Assembly (NCBI RefSeq): GCF_008806975.1
Contig: NZ_CP031728.1
Location: 434,001-498,000, forward strand
Direction: 5' to 3'
DNA from: Cellvibrio sp. KY-GH-1
GTDB lineage: Bacteria > Pseudomonadota > Gammaproteobacteria > Pseudomonadales > Cellvibrionaceae
Length of the DNA: 64,000 bases
Part shown: positions 9,734 to 21,515 of the stretch, piece after piece
Numbering within the stretch: the first letter of the stretch is position 1
Layout of the letters: every line of letters begins with the position of its first letter
The notes under the pieces: generated by a model
Databases searched by the model: none
What the model was told of the DNA's origin: nothing
The model's input: only the letters and a program-made list of their open reading frames with translations
Made by a program: the position numbers and the translations under genes

Positions 9734-9991
9734 GTTTTTGGCACATCTCTGGGGCAAATTCTTTTATCTTTTTTTGAAAATGCGGTGGCGCATTAATCTG
9801 GAAATAGGAGATGCCAATAGTCGTGATTATTTCTTTGCACTGGGGTGGGGCGAGCAAGAAAAAAATGCCCTCGCGAAGTGCATTTTCATGAAAATATTTT
9901 ATATAAATCAGTAATTTGTGTAAAAACCCCGTTAAATATCTGAAGGTGTTTTCACTGTTTTCACCAAGAGGATTTGCTTGCCGGTTTTTGT

Positions 9992-10020
9992 TTGTGTTTC
10001 GAGAGGTCAATCTCTATAAT
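9992..10020 (+). promoter_or_regulatory. Putative sdhCDAB promoter
   Basis: TTGTGT at 9992-9997 and a perfect TATAAT at 10015-10020 are separated by 17 bp, 108 bp upstream of the sdhC GTG. Confidence 0.5.
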
Positions 10021-10128
10021 GCGGCGCGACTTGCAGGGCGTGTTTCATTTGAGGTCACTTTTGGGTGATAAAAAATGAAGCGCTTATTCTTAAACCTGCC
10101 CGCGATGGGCATCCAGGTGAGATAGACC

Positions 10129-10503
10129 GTGAACAAGAAAAGACCTGTCAATCTTGATATAGCAACAATAAAACTTCCCATCACTGCTTACGTTTCCATC
10201 CTTCATCGTGTTTCCGGTGTTTTCCTTTTTGCTGGTGTAGCTGTCCTGTTGTGGATGCTTGATGCCAGTCTGGATTCGCAAGAAGGCTTCAACAGTATTC
10301 GCGATCTTGCCGCGAGTCCGGTTTGCCAAATTATCCTCTGGGTTGTTCTGGCTGGTTTGGCTTATCACATGGTAATGGGCATTCGCCATTTGATCATGGA
10401 TTTCGGCGTTGGCGAATCATTAAAGGGTGGTCAAACTGGTGCCAAGCTTGCGCTGGTAGTGGCCATTGTGTTGATCGTTTTGGCGGGAGTTTGGGTATGG
10501 TAA
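10129..10503 (+). CDS. sdhC: Succinate dehydrogenase cytochrome b556 subunit
   Basis: Larger membrane anchor of complex II; with SdhD it holds haem b and the ubiquinone site. It is 124 aa with three hydrophobic helices. LHRVSGVFLF (from residue 25) and HMVMGIRHLIMDFG (80-93, with the haem-ligand region) are family hallmarks. The start is GTG 10129, supported by AGGTGA eight nt upstream; no ATG fits. Its stop overlaps sdhD by 7 nt, indicating translational coupling in the sdhCDAB operon. Confidence 0.95.
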   Translation: MNKKRPVNLDIATIKLPITAYVSILHRVSGVFLFAGVAVLLWMLDASLDSQEGFNSIRDLAASPVCQIILWVVLAGLAYHMVMGIRHLIMDFGVGESLKGGQTGAKLALVVAIVLIVLAGVWVW

Positions 10504-10868
10504 CTTCAGTAACCAGTTTCGGACGCAGCGGCCTTTACGATTGGCTGATTCAACGCGTCGGTGGGGCTGTAATGGCGGCTTACACCATTTTTATCGTAGC
10601 TTATCTTGTATTGAATCCTGAATTGACATACGAACAATGGCAGTCACTTTATAGTCAATTGTGGATGCGTGTATTTACCCTCGTAACTTTGCTTTCCTTT
10701 ATTTCCCATGCGTGGATCGGTTTGTGGGCGGTGCTCACGGATTATTTAACGGTTCGCCTGTTGGGTGCAAAAGCCACCTTCTTACGCATATTTGCGCAGA
10801 TCGTTTTGGGTGCAGTTGCTGTTACCTATCTCGTCTGGGGTGTTCAAGTGATTTGGGGAATTAACTAA
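10497..10868 (+). CDS. sdhD: Succinate dehydrogenase membrane anchor subunit
   Basis: Small membrane anchor of complex II, 123 aa with three helices. [14 protein letters not shown] contains H71 (haem b ligand in the E. coli enzyme) and D82/Y83 near the quinone site. The frame is open further upstream inside sdhC, but the real start is ATG 10497, which overlaps the sdhC end (ATGGTAA). The stop overlaps the sdhA start by one base (TAATG). Confidence 0.95.
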   Translation: MVTSVTSFGRSGLYDWLIQRVGGAVMAAYTIFIVAYLVLNPELTYEQWQSLYSQLWMRVFTLVTLLSFISHAWIGLWAVLTDYLTVRLLGAKATFLRIFAQIVLGAVAVTYLVWGVQVIWGIN

Positions 10869-12640
10869 TGTCTAATATGCGCACGATTTCTTTTGACGGT
10901 ATTGTGATTGGCGGCGGCGGCGCCGGTATGCGCGCAGCGTTACAGTTGGCCCAATCCGGTTACAAAACTGCCGTAATTACCAAAGTATTTCCGACTCGCT
11001 CGCACACCGTATCCGCCCAGGGCGGTATTACTTGTGCGATTGCCAGTGCTGACCCGAATGATGATTGGCGTTGGCACATGTATGACACCGTAAAAGGTTC
11101 AGATTATATCGGTGACCAGGATGCGATTGAGTATATGTGTTCCGTTGGTCCAGAGGCTGTGTTCGAACTAGAACATATGGGTTTGCCTTTCTCTCGTACT
11201 GATGAAGGTCGTATCTATCAGCGTCCATTCGGTGGTCAATCTAAAAACTTCGGTGAAGGTGGTCAGGCTGCGCGTACTTGCGCTGCTGCGGACCGCACTG
11301 GCCATGCGCTGCTTCACACCCTGTATCAAGGCAACCTGAAAAACAAAACTGTATTCCTGAATGAGTGGTTTGCGGTTGATCTGGTTAAGAATGCCGATGG
11401 TGCTGTGGTTGGTGTTATCGCGATCAATATTGAAGATGGCGAAACCGTTTATGTAAAAGCCAAGGCAACTGTATTGGCTACTGGTGGTGCAGGACGTATC
11501 TACGCTTCCACTACAAACGCGCACATCAACACCGGTGATGGTGTTGGTATGGCTCTGCGTGCAGGCTTCCCGGTGCAAGATATTGAAATGTGGCAGTTCC
11601 ACCCGACTGGTATTGCTGGTGCTGGTGTACTGGTAACTGAAGGCTGTCGCGGTGAAGGTGGTTACCTGATCAACGCCGATGGCGAACGCTTCATGGAACG
11701 CTATGCTCCCAACGCGAAAGACCTTGCTGGTCGCGATGTAGTAGCTCGCTCCATGATTCAGGAAATTATTGCGGGTCGTGGTGTTGGTCCTAACAAAGAT
11801 CACGTATTGCTCAAGCTGGATCACCTCGGTGAAGAGGTTCTCGAGAGCAAACTGCCGGGCATCTGTGAATTGTCCCGCACCTTCGCGCATGTTGACCCTG
11901 TTTACGCTCCAATTCCTGTGGTTCCAACCTGCCATTACATGATGGGCGGTATTCCTACCAACGTGAATGGCCAGGCGCTTACCGTTGATGCAAATGGTAG
12001 TGACGTTGTAATTGATGGTCTGTTTGCTTGCGGTGAGGTGGCTTGTGTATCGGTACACGGTGCCAACCGTTTGGGTGGTAACTCACTGCTTGACCTAGTA
12101 GTGTTTGGTCGTGCTGCAGGTTTGTACATTGAAAAAGCGTTGCGTGAAGGCATTGAGCATCGCGATGCAACCCAAGCTGACATCGACAAGGCTATGGCGC
12201 GTCTGAACAAAATTAACAACTCTTCCAGTGGTGAGAGTGCGTCTGTTCTACGTAAAGAGCTGCAAACCATTATGCAAAACTACTTCGGTGTATTCCGCAA
12301 GGGCGAGTTTATGCAGAAGGGTATCCAGCAATTGGCTGAGCTGCGCAAGCGCATTGAAAACGTTGCAATTACTGATAAAAGCAACGCATTCAATACTGCT
12401 CGTATTGAGGCGCTGGAGTTGCAAAATTTGCTAGAAGTTGCCGAAGCAACTGCGATCGCAGCGGAAGAGCGCAAAGAATCGCGTGGTGCCCACGCACGTG
12501 AAGATTACGAAGATCGTGATGACACTAATTGGTTGTGTCACTCCATGTATTTCCCCGGCGAAAAGCGTGTTGGTAAACGTGCGGTGAATTTCAAGCCGCG
12601 CACTATGGAAGCCTTCCAACCCAAGAAACGCACTTACTAA
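10868..12640 (+). CDS. sdhA: Succinate dehydrogenase flavoprotein subunit
   Basis: Oxidises succinate to fumarate on a covalently bound FAD, facing the cytoplasm as part of complex II. It is 590 aa against 588 in E. coli. The dinucleotide motif [11 protein letters not shown] is at the N-terminus, and H46 in [11 protein letters not shown] is the expected FAD attachment residue. The active-site strings [21 protein letters not shown] and [22 protein letters not shown] are intact. It starts in the stop codon of sdhD, and sdhB follows after 17 nt. Confidence 0.98.
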   Translation: MSNMRTISFDGIVIGGGGAGMRAALQLAQSGYKTAVITKVFPTRSHTVSAQGGITCAIASADPNDDWRWHMYDTVKGSDYIGDQDAIEYMCSVGPEAVFELEHMGLPFSRTDEGRIYQRPFGGQSKNFGEGGQAARTCAAADRTGHALLHTLYQGNLKNKTVFLNEWFAVDLVKNADGAVVGVIAINIEDGETVYVKAKATVLATGGAGRIYASTTNAHINTGDGVGMALRAGFPVQDIEMWQFHPTGIAGAGVLVTEGCRGEGGYLINADGERFMERYAPNAKDLAGRDVVARSMIQEIIAGRGVGPNKDHVLLKLDHLGEEVLESKLPGICELSRTFAHVDPVYAPIPVVPTCHYMMGGIPTNVNGQALTVDANGSDVVIDGLFACGEVACVSVHGANRLGGNSLLDLVVFGRAAGLYIEKALREGIEHRDATQADIDKAMARLNKINNSSSGESASVLRKELQTIMQNYFGVFRKGEFMQKGIQQLAELRKRIENVAITDKSNAFNTARIEALELQNLLEVAEATAIAAEERKESRGAHAREDYEDRDDTNWLCHSMYFPGEKRVGKRAVNFKPRTMEAFQPKKRTY

Positions 12641-12657
12641 TATCCGGAGCTGAAATC

Positions 12658-13362
12658 ATGTTGAAAGTACAAGTTTATCGCTACAACCCTGATGTCGATA
12701 ATGCTCCATACATGAAGACCTATGAGATTGATACTCAGGGTAAAGACTTGATGGTGCTGGACGTTCTCGAGCTGTTGAAGGCTCAGGATGAAAGTCTTGC
12801 TTATCGTCGCTCTTGCCGTGAGGGCGTGTGCGGATCTGATGGTATGAACATTAACGGGAAAAATGGGTTGGCGTGCATCAAGCCAATTTCCGAGTGTGTG
12901 AAAAATAACACTCTCATTTTGCGTCCACTGCCGGGCTTACCAGTGATTCGTGATCTGGTGGTTGATATGACCCAGTTCTACGATCAATACAAAAAGATTG
13001 AGCCTTACCTGCAAAACGATACCCCGGCGCCAGCAATCGAACGTCTGCAATCTCCTGCGGATCGCGAGAAGCTCGATGGTCTTTATGAGTGTATACTCTG
13101 CGCCTGTTGTTCAACCAGTTGTCCATCTTTCTGGTGGAACCCGGATAAATTCATCGGGCCAGCTGGTTTGTTGCAGGCTTATCGTTTCCTGGCTGACAGC
13201 CGCGATTTAGCGACCCAGAAACGACTTGCCAATTTGGATGATCCATTCAGTGTATTCCGCTGTCACGGTATCCAAAACTGCGTAGCGGTTTGCCCCAAAG
13301 GGTTAAACCCAACACGAGCAATCGGCCATATTCGCAATATGTTATTACAGAGCGCTACCTAA
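12658..13362 (+). CDS. sdhB: Succinate dehydrogenase iron-sulfur subunit
   Basis: Electron relay of complex II from FAD to quinone. It is 234 aa. The [2Fe-2S] ligands are in SCREGVCGSDGMNINGKNGLAC; the [4Fe-4S] and [3Fe-4S] ligands are in CILCACCSTSCP and CHGIQNCVAVCPKGLNP. ATG 12658 has CCGGAG upstream. Its TAA stop sits in the loop of a terminator-like hairpin. Confidence 0.97.
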   Translation: MLKVQVYRYNPDVDNAPYMKTYEIDTQGKDLMVLDVLELLKAQDESLAYRRSCREGVCGSDGMNINGKNGLACIKPISECVKNNTLILRPLPGLPVIRDLVVDMTQFYDQYKKIEPYLQNDTPAPAIERLQSPADREKLDGLYECILCACCSTSCPSFWWNPDKFIGPAGLLQAYRFLADSRDLATQKRLANLDDPFSVFRCHGIQNCVAVCPKGLNPTRAIGHIRNMLLQSAT

Positions 13363-13374
13363 GGTGGCGCTTTT
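13351..13374 (+). terminator. Hairpin at the end of sdhB (terminator or attenuator)
   Basis: AGCGCTACC / GGTGGCGCT form a 9-bp stem with one T-G wobble, a 3-nt loop made of the sdhB stop codon TAA, and four T after it. The short T tract suggests partial termination before the suc genes. Confidence 0.6.
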
Positions 13375-13467
13375 GCGTATCTGAAGCCGGCAAAATTTGA
13401 TGATTTGATGAGCGATTTTCGCTCGTTTAATCAAAAACTGTCCGCTGTCGCCTTGGGTGATAGCGAC

Positions 13468-13486
13468 TTAAAAGCGGCGCTTTTAA
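13468..13486. repeat. Perfect 8-bp inverted repeat between sdhB and sucA
   Basis: TTAAAAGC and GCTTTTAA are separated by GGC. It could be an operator or a weak hairpin in the sucA leader; the function is unknown. Confidence 0.4.
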
Positions 13487-13563
13487 TCACAAGTTGAAAG
13501 CGTTTGGTAGCTAACCGCTAGTTGATAGCAGGGGATAGATCCCCAAAGATTAAGGTGGGTGGA

Positions 13564-16392
13564 ATGCAAGACAGCATTATGGAGCAATTTTGGAGTACGT
13601 CTCATATTTCCGGTGGGAACGCTGCTTATGTCGAAGAGCTCTACGACACGTATTTACACAATCCTAATGCCGTTCCTGAAGAATGGCGTAATTACTTCGA
13701 TCAGTTGCCGCGCGTAAACGGCGTACTGACGCAAGATACTCCCCATTCGGTCATTCGCTCTCAGTTTGAGCAACTGGGTAAATCCAGAGTTCGCACCGTG
13801 ACTGTTGCTGGCGGTTCGGTTAGCGCAGAGCACGAACAAAAGCAAATTAAAGTTCTGCAACTAATTAGCTCTTACCGTTTTCGCGGTCATCAAAAAGCAC
13901 AGCTCGATCCGCTGGGGTTGATGGTGCGTGAACCCGTTGCAGATCTTGATTTGCAATTCCACGGTTTAACCAATGCAGACTTGGATACAGTGTTTAGCAC
14001 TGGCAGTTTGTTTATTGGCAAAGAACAAGCGACTCTGCGTGAAATTATCGAAGCATTAGAGAAGACCTATTGTGGTCATATCGGTGCGGAAATCATGCAC
14101 ATCACTCCGTTAGCTGAAAAGCAATGGTTGCAGCAGCGTCTCGAGAGTGTTCGTTCAAATCCGGAATTCACGAAAGAGCAACGTTTGGCATTATTAGAGC
14201 GTTTGACTGCCGCTGAAGGTCTTGAACGTCACCTTGATAGCAAATATCCGGGTACCAAGCGTTTCGGTTTGGAGGGCGGCGAGAGCTTCATTCCACTGGT
14301 CGATGCGCTCGTAAAGCGAGCTGGTACCTACGGCGCGAAAGAAATTGTATTAGGCATGGCTCACCGTGGACGCCTGAATACACTAATCAATGTGTTCGGT
14401 AAAAACCCGGCAGAGTTGTTTGCGGAGTTTGACGGCAAGCGCTCGCTGAACACTTCAGGTGACGTTAAGTACCACTCGGGTTTTTCATCCAATGTGATGA
14501 CTCCCGGTGGTGAATTGCATATGGCGATGGCGTTTAACCCATCGCATTTGGAAATTGTTTCTCCCGTTGTGGAAGGTTCTGTTCGCGCCCGTCAGGATCG
14601 ACGTAAAGATGCAACCGGCGCAAAAGTTGTGCCTATTAACGTACACGGTGATGCTGCATTCGCAGGCCAGGGTGTGGTGATGGAGACATTCCAAATGTCT
14701 CAAACCCGTGCTTACGGTACTGGTGGTACTTTGCACATCGTCATCAATAACCAGGTTGGATTTACGACCAACAAGCGTGAAGACGCGCGTTCGACAGAAT
14801 ACTGCACTGACGTTGCCAAAATGATTGAGTGCCCGATTTTTCACGTAAATGGTGATGATCCGGAAGCAGTATTGTTCATTGCGCAGTTGGCGATGGATTA
14901 TCGTTACGAGTTCAAAAAAGACGTGGTGATCGATTTGGTTTGTTATCGTCGCCGTGGTCACAACGAAACGGATGAGCCGTCCGCAACTCAGCCGCTGATG
15001 TATCAAGTTATCCGTGCCCTAAAAACTACTCGTACGCTTTACGCGGATAAACTCGTTGCGGAAAATCTGTTAACTCAAGCGGCGGCAGACGATTTAACGA
15101 CTAATTATCGCGCCGCTCTGGATCGTGGTGACCATGTTGCCAGCGGTTTGGTAAGTGAGCCTGATCGTAGTTTGTTTGTAGATTGGACTCCTTACATTGG
15201 CCACGATTGGTTGACTCCCGCTGACACTGGGATGGATTTAAAATCATTGCAAGCTGTTGCGAGTAAAATGCTCACTATTCCTGAAGGTATAGTGGTGCAG
15301 AAACAAGTTGAGAAAGTGTACGAAGATCGCCGCAAAATGGCAGGGGGCGCATTACCACTGAATTGGGGAATGGCTGAAACCCTGGCTTATGCCACCTTGC
15401 TTGAGCAAGGGTATTCTGTCCGTATGACCGGCCAAGATGTTGGACGCGGTACTTTCTCGCACCGCCACGCAGTCGTCCACAGCCAAAAGGATGGCAGTTC
15501 TGCAACCCCGTTAAAGAGCGTTAATGCTGCGGTAGATTTTGATCTCTACGATTCCTACCTGTCGGAAGAAGCTGTGTTGGCTTTTGAATATGGCTACGCA
15601 ACTACAGCGCCAAAAGGTCTGGTGATTTGGGAAGCGCAATTTGGTGATTTCGCCAATGGTGCTCAAGTGGTTATCGATCAATTCATCACTTCCGGCGAAC
15701 ACAAGTGGGGACGTCTGTGCGGTTTGACTATGTTGTTGCCGCATGGTTACGAGGGGCAAGGACCTGAGCATTCATCTGCACGCTTGGAGCGTTTTATGCA
15801 GTTGTGTGCCGAACACAATATTCAGGTGTGTGTGCCTTCAACACCCGCCCAGGTTTTCCACATGTTGCGTCGTCAGGCAATTCGCCCAATGCGTCGCCCG
15901 TTGATTGTGATGAGCCCGAAATCGTTATTGCGCCATGAATTGGCAACATCAACATTGGAAGAGTTAGCAAATGGCAGCTTCCAAAATGTAATCACCGATG
16001 TAAATGTTGATCCGGCAAAAGTTCAACGCGTTATATTGTGTAGCGGCAAGGTCTATTACACTTTGTTAAAAGAGCGTACCGCGCGCAATCTGGATAACGT
16101 TGCATTAATTCGTTTGGAGCAGCTGTATCCATTCCCTGAGGCAGAATTGAAGGCTGCCTTGGCACCTTTCAAAAATATCAAAGATATATTCTGGTGCCAG
16201 GAAGAACCGATGAACCAAGGTGCTTGGTACAGCAGTCAGCATCATATGCGTCATGTAGTTGCTGATGTATACGGTAAGGCTCTGCACCTTGATTACGTGG
16301 GGCGTGAGCCTTCAGCTGCACCAGCAGGCGGTTATATGTCTGCGCATATCGAAGAAGAAAAACGTTTTGTAAACAAAGCTCTCACTGTGTGA
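13564..16392 (+). CDS. sucA: 2-oxoglutarate dehydrogenase E1 component
   Basis: Thiamine diphosphate-dependent decarboxylase of the 2-oxoglutarate dehydrogenase complex. The start chosen is ATG 13564 (MQDSIMEQFW), which has AAGGTGG five nt upstream; an in-frame TTG at 13522 would add 14 unlikely residues. The product is 942 aa (E. coli 933). Seen are the N-terminal E2-binding type segment, the conserved GMAHRGRLNTL, the ThDP/Mg region around NGDDPEAV, and CYRRRGHNETDEP. A strong hairpin overlaps its stop codon and separates it from sucB. Confidence 0.97.
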   Translation: MQDSIMEQFWSTSHISGGNAAYVEELYDTYLHNPNAVPEEWRNYFDQLPRVNGVLTQDTPHSVIRSQFEQLGKSRVRTVTVAGGSVSAEHEQKQIKVLQLISSYRFRGHQKAQLDPLGLMVREPVADLDLQFHGLTNADLDTVFSTGSLFIGKEQATLREIIEALEKTYCGHIGAEIMHITPLAEKQWLQQRLESVRSNPEFTKEQRLALLERLTAAEGLERHLDSKYPGTKRFGLEGGESFIPLVDALVKRAGTYGAKEIVLGMAHRGRLNTLINVFGKNPAELFAEFDGKRSLNTSGDVKYHSGFSSNVMTPGGELHMAMAFNPSHLEIVSPVVEGSVRARQDRRKDATGAKVVPINVHGDAAFAGQGVVMETFQMSQTRAYGTGGTLHIVINNQVGFTTNKREDARSTEYCTDVAKMIECPIFHVNGDDPEAVLFIAQLAMDYRYEFKKDVVIDLVCYRRRGHNETDEPSATQPLMYQVIRALKTTRTLYADKLVAENLLTQAAADDLTTNYRAALDRGDHVASGLVSEPDRSLFVDWTPYIGHDWLTPADTGMDLKSLQAVASKMLTIPEGIVVQKQVEKVYEDRRKMAGGALPLNWGMAETLAYATLLEQGYSVRMTGQDVGRGTFSHRHAVVHSQKDGSSATPLKSVNAAVDFDLYDSYLSEEAVLAFEYGYATTAPKGLVIWEAQFGDFANGAQVVIDQFITSGEHKWGRLCGLTMLLPHGYEGQGPEHSSARLERFMQLCAEHNIQVCVPSTPAQVFHMLRRQAIRPMRRPLIVMSPKSLLRHELATSTLEELANGSFQNVITDVNVDPAKVQRVILCSGKVYYTLLKERTARNLDNVALIRLEQLYPFPEAELKAALAPFKNIKDIFWCQEEPMNQGAWYSSQHHMRHVVADVYGKALHLDYVGREPSAAPAGGYMSAHIEEEKRFVNKALTV

Positions 16393-16401
16393 GAGCTTTT
16401 T
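16375..16401 (+). terminator. Strong hairpin overlapping the sucA stop codon
   Basis: A perfect 11-bp stem AAAGCTCTCAC / GTGAGAGCTTT with a TGT loop, ending in five T. The sucA TGA (16390-16392) is inside the right arm. It lies inside the presumed suc operon, 52 nt before sucB. Confidence 0.8.
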
Positions 16402-16452
16402 AACTGATTGAGTTGATCAAATAATCCTAGCGCTACAGAGAGATGGAATAGC

Positions 16453-17661
16453 ATGAGTATCGAAATCAAAGCCCCTACATTCCCTGAATCCGTTGCAGAT
16501 GGCACGGTAGCAACCTGGCATAAAAAACCTGGCGAAGCTGTCAAGCGCGATGAACTGATTGTTGATATTGAAACTGACAAAGTTGTATTGGAGGTTGTTG
16601 CACCGGCTGACGGTAGCATCTCCGAAATTCTGAAAGGCGAAGGTGAAACTATCCTGAGCAATGAAGTAATTGCGAAATTTGTTGAAGGTGCTGTGGCAGG
16701 TGCTGTGGCAGGTGCTCCAGCGGCCGCTAGTGCACCTGCTGCTGCCGCTCCAGCGGCTGAAGTAGCGAAGACCGCTGCTGTAAATCCTGCGGCGCGCAAG
16801 TTGGCGGAAGAAAATAATGTAAACACGGCGTCTGTTGCTGGTTCTGGCAAAGACGGTCGTGTATTGAAAGAAGATGTTGCCAACCACATCAAATCAACTC
16901 CGGCCGCTGCCGCTCCCGTTGCAGGATCGCCTGCGGCAGCAATTGAAGCAGTTGGTGACCGCGTTGAAAAACGTGTGCCAATGACTCGTCTGCGTAAGCG
17001 TATTGCCGAGCGTTTGCTTGAAGCATCTAATACTACTGCAATGCTCACTACCTTTAACGAAGTGAACATGGCTCCAGTAATGGCACTGCGCGCAAAATAC
17101 AAAGATCAATTTGAAAAAGCGCATAATGGTTCGCGTTTGGGCTTTATGAGTTTCTTTGTAAAAGCGGCTGCTGAAGCGCTGCGTCGTTTCCCGGTTGTGA
17201 ATGCCTCTATCGACAATAACGATGTTGTTTACCACGGTTATCAGGACATTGGTGTTGCGGTTTCTACCGACAAAGGTCTGGTAGTTCCTGTATTGCGTAA
17301 CGCAGAAAATATGAGCCTGGCAACTATCGAAAACACCATTCGTGATTTCGGTCTGCGCGCGCGCGATGGCAAGTTGGGCATTGAGGAAATGTCCGGTGGT
17401 ACTTTTACTATCACCAACGGCGGTGTGTTTGGTTCATTGCTCTCCACTCCAATCCTGAACCTTCCTCAATCTGCAATTTTGGGTATGCACAAAATTCAAG
17501 AGCGTCCAATGGCAGTTAATGGCAAAGTGGAAATTCTGCCAATGATGTATCTGGCGCTGTCATACGATCACCGTTTGTTAGACGGTAAAGAGGCTGTGCA
17601 ATTCCTCGTAACTATTAAAGATCTGCTCGAAGATCCAGCACGCATCCTTTTAGAAATATAA
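16453..17661 (+). CDS. sucB: 2-oxoglutarate dehydrogenase E2 component (dihydrolipoyl succinyltransferase)
   Basis: Core subunit that transfers succinyl groups to CoA. It is 402 aa with one lipoyl domain (about 1-75, lipoylated K43 in ETDKV), an Ala/Pro-rich flexible linker, a small subunit-binding domain around 115-150 ([24 protein letters not shown]), a second Ala-rich linker, and a catalytic domain ending in SYDHRLLDG, where H373 and D377 are catalytic. The ATG at 16453 follows GAGAGATGGA. It sits between two hairpins, so E2 could be adjusted separately from E1 and E3. Confidence 0.97.
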   Translation: MSIEIKAPTFPESVADGTVATWHKKPGEAVKRDELIVDIETDKVVLEVVAPADGSISEILKGEGETILSNEVIAKFVEGAVAGAVAGAPAAASAPAAAAPAAEVAKTAAVNPAARKLAEENNVNTASVAGSGKDGRVLKEDVANHIKSTPAAAAPVAGSPAAAIEAVGDRVEKRVPMTRLRKRIAERLLEASNTTAMLTTFNEVNMAPVMALRAKYKDQFEKAHNGSRLGFMSFFVKAAAEALRRFPVVNASIDNNDVVYHGYQDIGVAVSTDKGLVVPVLRNAENMSLATIENTIRDFGLRARDGKLGIEEMSGGTFTITNGGVFGSLLSTPILNLPQSAILGMHKIQERPMAVNGKVEILPMMYLALSYDHRLLDGKEAVQFLVTIKDLLEDPARILLEI

Positions 17662-17689
17662 GGTGTTAGAACTTTAATCTGCTGTTTTG

Positions 17690-17719
17690 AAACGCTCTTG
17701 GCAAACTAAGAGCGTTTTT
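17690..17719 (+). terminator. Intrinsic terminator between sucB and lpdA
   Basis: A 10-bp perfect stem AAACGCTCTT / AAGAGCGTTT with an 8-nt loop and a T tract. Confidence 0.85.
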
Positions 17720-17765
17720 CATGTAAAGGGTTACTGCTCACAAGGTTGTAGCCGACTGTTAATAA

Positions 17766-19220
<1,455 letters not shown>

Positions 19221-19342
19221 GAGAACCATAGAGTCCTCGTTTTTTAGGCGGGGGCAAGCTCATAAGGTTTGCCTCCATCGATAACCCAAGTTGGACTGTG
19301 TACTAAAACGCTAATCCAACCATCGTCAAATGGAACTACACC

Positions 19343-20509
19343 ATGAATTTGCACGAGTATCAGGGTAAGCAACTGTTTGCCCAATATGGTTTGCCTGTTT
19401 CTAAAGGCATTGCTGCTGCAACTGTTGAAGAAGCTGTTGCTGCTGCTGATCAAATCGGCGGCGATATGTTCGTCGTTAAAGCTCAGGTTCACGCTGGTGG
19501 TCGCGGTAAAGCGGGCGGCGTAAAACTGGTTAAAAGCAAAGACGAAATCAAAGCCTTCGCTGAAAAGTGGTTGGGCAAGAATCTGGTGACCTACCAAACA
19601 GACGAAAAAGGTCAGCCAGTTAGTCGTATCCTGGTTGAAACCTGTACTGACATCGCCAAAGAATTATATTTGGGTGCAGTAGTAGATCGCTCTTCACGTC
19701 GTATCGTGTTCATGGCATCTACCGAAGGTGGTGTGGAAATTGAAAAAGTTGCACACGACACTCCAGAAAAAATTCTGAAAGTTGCTGTTGATCCGCTGGT
19801 TGGTGCACAGCCATTCCAGGGTCGTGACTTGGCTTTCAAACTCGGTTTGGAAGGCAAACAAATTAACCAATTCGTGAAGATTTTCTTAGGTCTTGCGCAA
19901 TTGTTTAAAGAGAAAGATTTAGCTCTGTTGGAAGTTAACCCATTGGTTATCACTCCAGCAGGTGACTTGCACTGCCTGGATGCTAAGTTGGTAATCGACG
20001 GCAACGCTCTGTACCGTCATCCAGAATTAAAAGCAATGCAAGATCCATCACAAGAAGATGCGCGTGAAGCTCATGCTGCTGCTTGGGAACTGAACTACGT
20101 TGCTCTGGGTGGTGACATCGGTTGTATGGTTAACGGCGCTGGTTTGGCGATGGGCACCATGGACATCGTTAAACTGCACGGCGGTCAACCTGCCAACTTC
20201 CTCGACGTAGGTGGTGGTGCAACTAAAGAGCGCGTAGTTGAAGCGTTCAAAATCATTCTGTCTGATGACGCAGTAAAAGCCGTATTCATCAACATCTTCG
20301 GCGGTATCGTACGTTGCGACATGATCGCAGAAGGCGTAATCGGTGCAGTTAAAGAAGTAGGTGTAAAAGTACCTGTTGTTGTTCGTCTGCAAGGTAACAA
20401 TGCTGAGCTGGGCGCTAAAGTGCTGGGCGAAAGCGGCCTGAACATCATTGCCGATACCGACTTGACTGGCGCCGCCAAGAAAGTTGTTGCAGCTGCTGCG
20501 AATCAATAA
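19343..20509 (+). CDS. sucC: Succinyl-CoA synthetase beta subunit
   Basis: Nucleotide-binding ATP-grasp subunit of succinyl-CoA synthetase, which conserves the thioester energy as ATP or GTP. It is 388 aa, identical in length to E. coli SucC. The sequence opens with [16 protein letters not shown] and has [26 protein letters not shown] and [16 protein letters not shown]. sucD follows after 12 nt with a GGGGCGAAG ribosome site between them. Confidence 0.97.
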   Translation: MNLHEYQGKQLFAQYGLPVSKGIAAATVEEAVAAADQIGGDMFVVKAQVHAGGRGKAGGVKLVKSKDEIKAFAEKWLGKNLVTYQTDEKGQPVSRILVETCTDIAKELYLGAVVDRSSRRIVFMASTEGGVEIEKVAHDTPEKILKVAVDPLVGAQPFQGRDLAFKLGLEGKQINQFVKIFLGLAQLFKEKDLALLEVNPLVITPAGDLHCLDAKLVIDGNALYRHPELKAMQDPSQEDAREAHAAAWELNYVALGGDIGCMVNGAGLAMGTMDIVKLHGGQPANFLDVGGGATKERVVEAFKIILSDDAVKAVFINIFGGIVRCDMIAEGVIGAVKEVGVKVPVVVRLQGNNAELGAKVLGESGLNIIADTDLTGAAKKVVAAAANQ

Positions 20510-20521
20510 GGGGCGAAGAAC

Positions 20522-21394
20522 ATGAGCGTTTTAATTAACAAAGACACCAAAGTAATTTGCCAGGGTTTCACCGGTGCGCAAGGTACTTTCCACTCTGAAC
20601 AAGCGATTGCTTACGGCACCAAAATGGTTGGTGGTGTAACTCCAGGTAAGGGTGGTCAGACTCACCTCGGCCTGCCAGTGTTCAACACTGTTGCTGAAGC
20701 GGTTGCTGCTACTGGTGCTGATGCATCGGTAATCTACGTTCCGGCTCCTTTCTGTAAAGATTCTATTCTTGAAGCAGCTAACGGCGGCATCAAGCTGATC
20801 GTTTGTATTACTGAAGGTATCCCAACCCTCGATATGCTTGACGCAAAAGTGAAGTGTGACGAGTTGGGCGTGCGTTTGATTGGCCCTAACTGCCCAGGTG
20901 TTATCACTCCGGGCGAGTGCAAAATCGGCATCATGCCAGGCCACATCCACAAGCCAGGTAAAGTAGGTATCGTTTCTCGTTCAGGTACGTTGACTTACGA
21001 AGCAGTTAAGCAAACTACTGACTACGGTTTCGGTCAATCTACTTGCGTAGGTATTGGTGGTGACCCAATCCCAGGCTCTAACTTCATCGACATCCTGAAG
21101 TTGTTCCAAGCTGACCCACAAACCGAAGCGATCGTAATGATCGGTGAGATCGGTGGTTCTGCGGAAGAAGAAGCGGCTGCTTACATCAAAGCAAACGTAA
21201 CCAAACCTGTTGTGTCTTACATCGCTGGTGTAACTGCACCTGCTGGTAAGCGCATGGGTCACGCTGGTGCGATTATTTCTGGCGGTAAAGGTACTGCTGA
21301 CGAGAAATTTGCTGCACTGGAAGATGCTGGCGTGAAAACTGTTAAGAGCTTGGCCGATATCGGTAAAGCACTGAAAGAAATCACTGGCTGGTAA
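20522..21394 (+). CDS. sucD: Succinyl-CoA synthetase alpha subunit
   Basis: CoA-binding subunit that carries the phosphohistidine intermediate. It is 290 aa. The CoA-binding Rossmann part begins with [17 protein letters not shown]; the phosphorylated His is in [17 protein letters not shown]. It forms the SucCD heterotetramer and is the last gene of the TCA block, closed by a textbook terminator. Confidence 0.97.
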   Translation: MSVLINKDTKVICQGFTGAQGTFHSEQAIAYGTKMVGGVTPGKGGQTHLGLPVFNTVAEAVAATGADASVIYVPAPFCKDSILEAANGGIKLIVCITEGIPTLDMLDAKVKCDELGVRLIGPNCPGVITPGECKIGIMPGHIHKPGKVGIVSRSGTLTYEAVKQTTDYGFGQSTCVGIGGDPIPGSNFIDILKLFQADPQTEAIVMIGEIGGSAEEEAAAYIKANVTKPVVSYIAGVTAPAGKRMGHAGAIISGGKGTADEKFAALEDAGVKTVKSLADIGKALKEITGW

Positions 21395-21416
21395 TTTTTA
21401 CCAACAGGTTTCTGCG

Positions 21417-21446
21417 AAAAAGGCGATCTTCGGATCGCCTTTTTTA
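21417..21446 (+). terminator. Intrinsic terminator after sucD
   Basis: AAAAAGGCGATC / GATCGCCTTTTT, a 12-bp perfect stem capped by a TTCG tetraloop and followed by more T. Confidence 0.97.
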
Positions 21447-21515
21447 TTTTTTAAAATTCCGCCTAGACTTAAGCATAACCAGATTCGATCCTAATTAGAT
21501 GGGTGAAGAAACGTT

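Larger units (their letters stand above)
9490..10128. other. Divergent control region between gltA and sdhC, no gene
   Basis: A 639-bp spacer. No ORF here has coding character. It holds a TATAAT on the minus strand at 9704-9709 (TTTCGC 18 bp away), which could serve gltA with a leader of about 210 nt, and a plus-strand promoter at 9992-10020 for sdh. A small AAAATGC / GCATTTT inverted repeat lies at 9862-9886. Global regulators probably act here, but I could not identify a specific operator. Confidence 0.6.

Noticed and set aside
9862..9886. AAAATGC / GCATTTT inverted repeat as a terminator
   Set aside because: The stem is weak and AT-rich, has an 11-nt loop and ends no gene. Left as unassigned.
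9711..10010. Overlapping small ORFs on both strands in the gltA-sdhC spacer
   Set aside because: They lack ribosome sites, have odd composition and overlap each other and the sdh promoter. Treated as non-coding.
11168..12058. 296-codon open frame antisense to sdhA, and a 256-codon frame antisense to sucB (16332-17102)
   Set aside because: Both are mirror frames of well-supported genes, low-complexity or without domains; they reflect codon bias of the sense gene.
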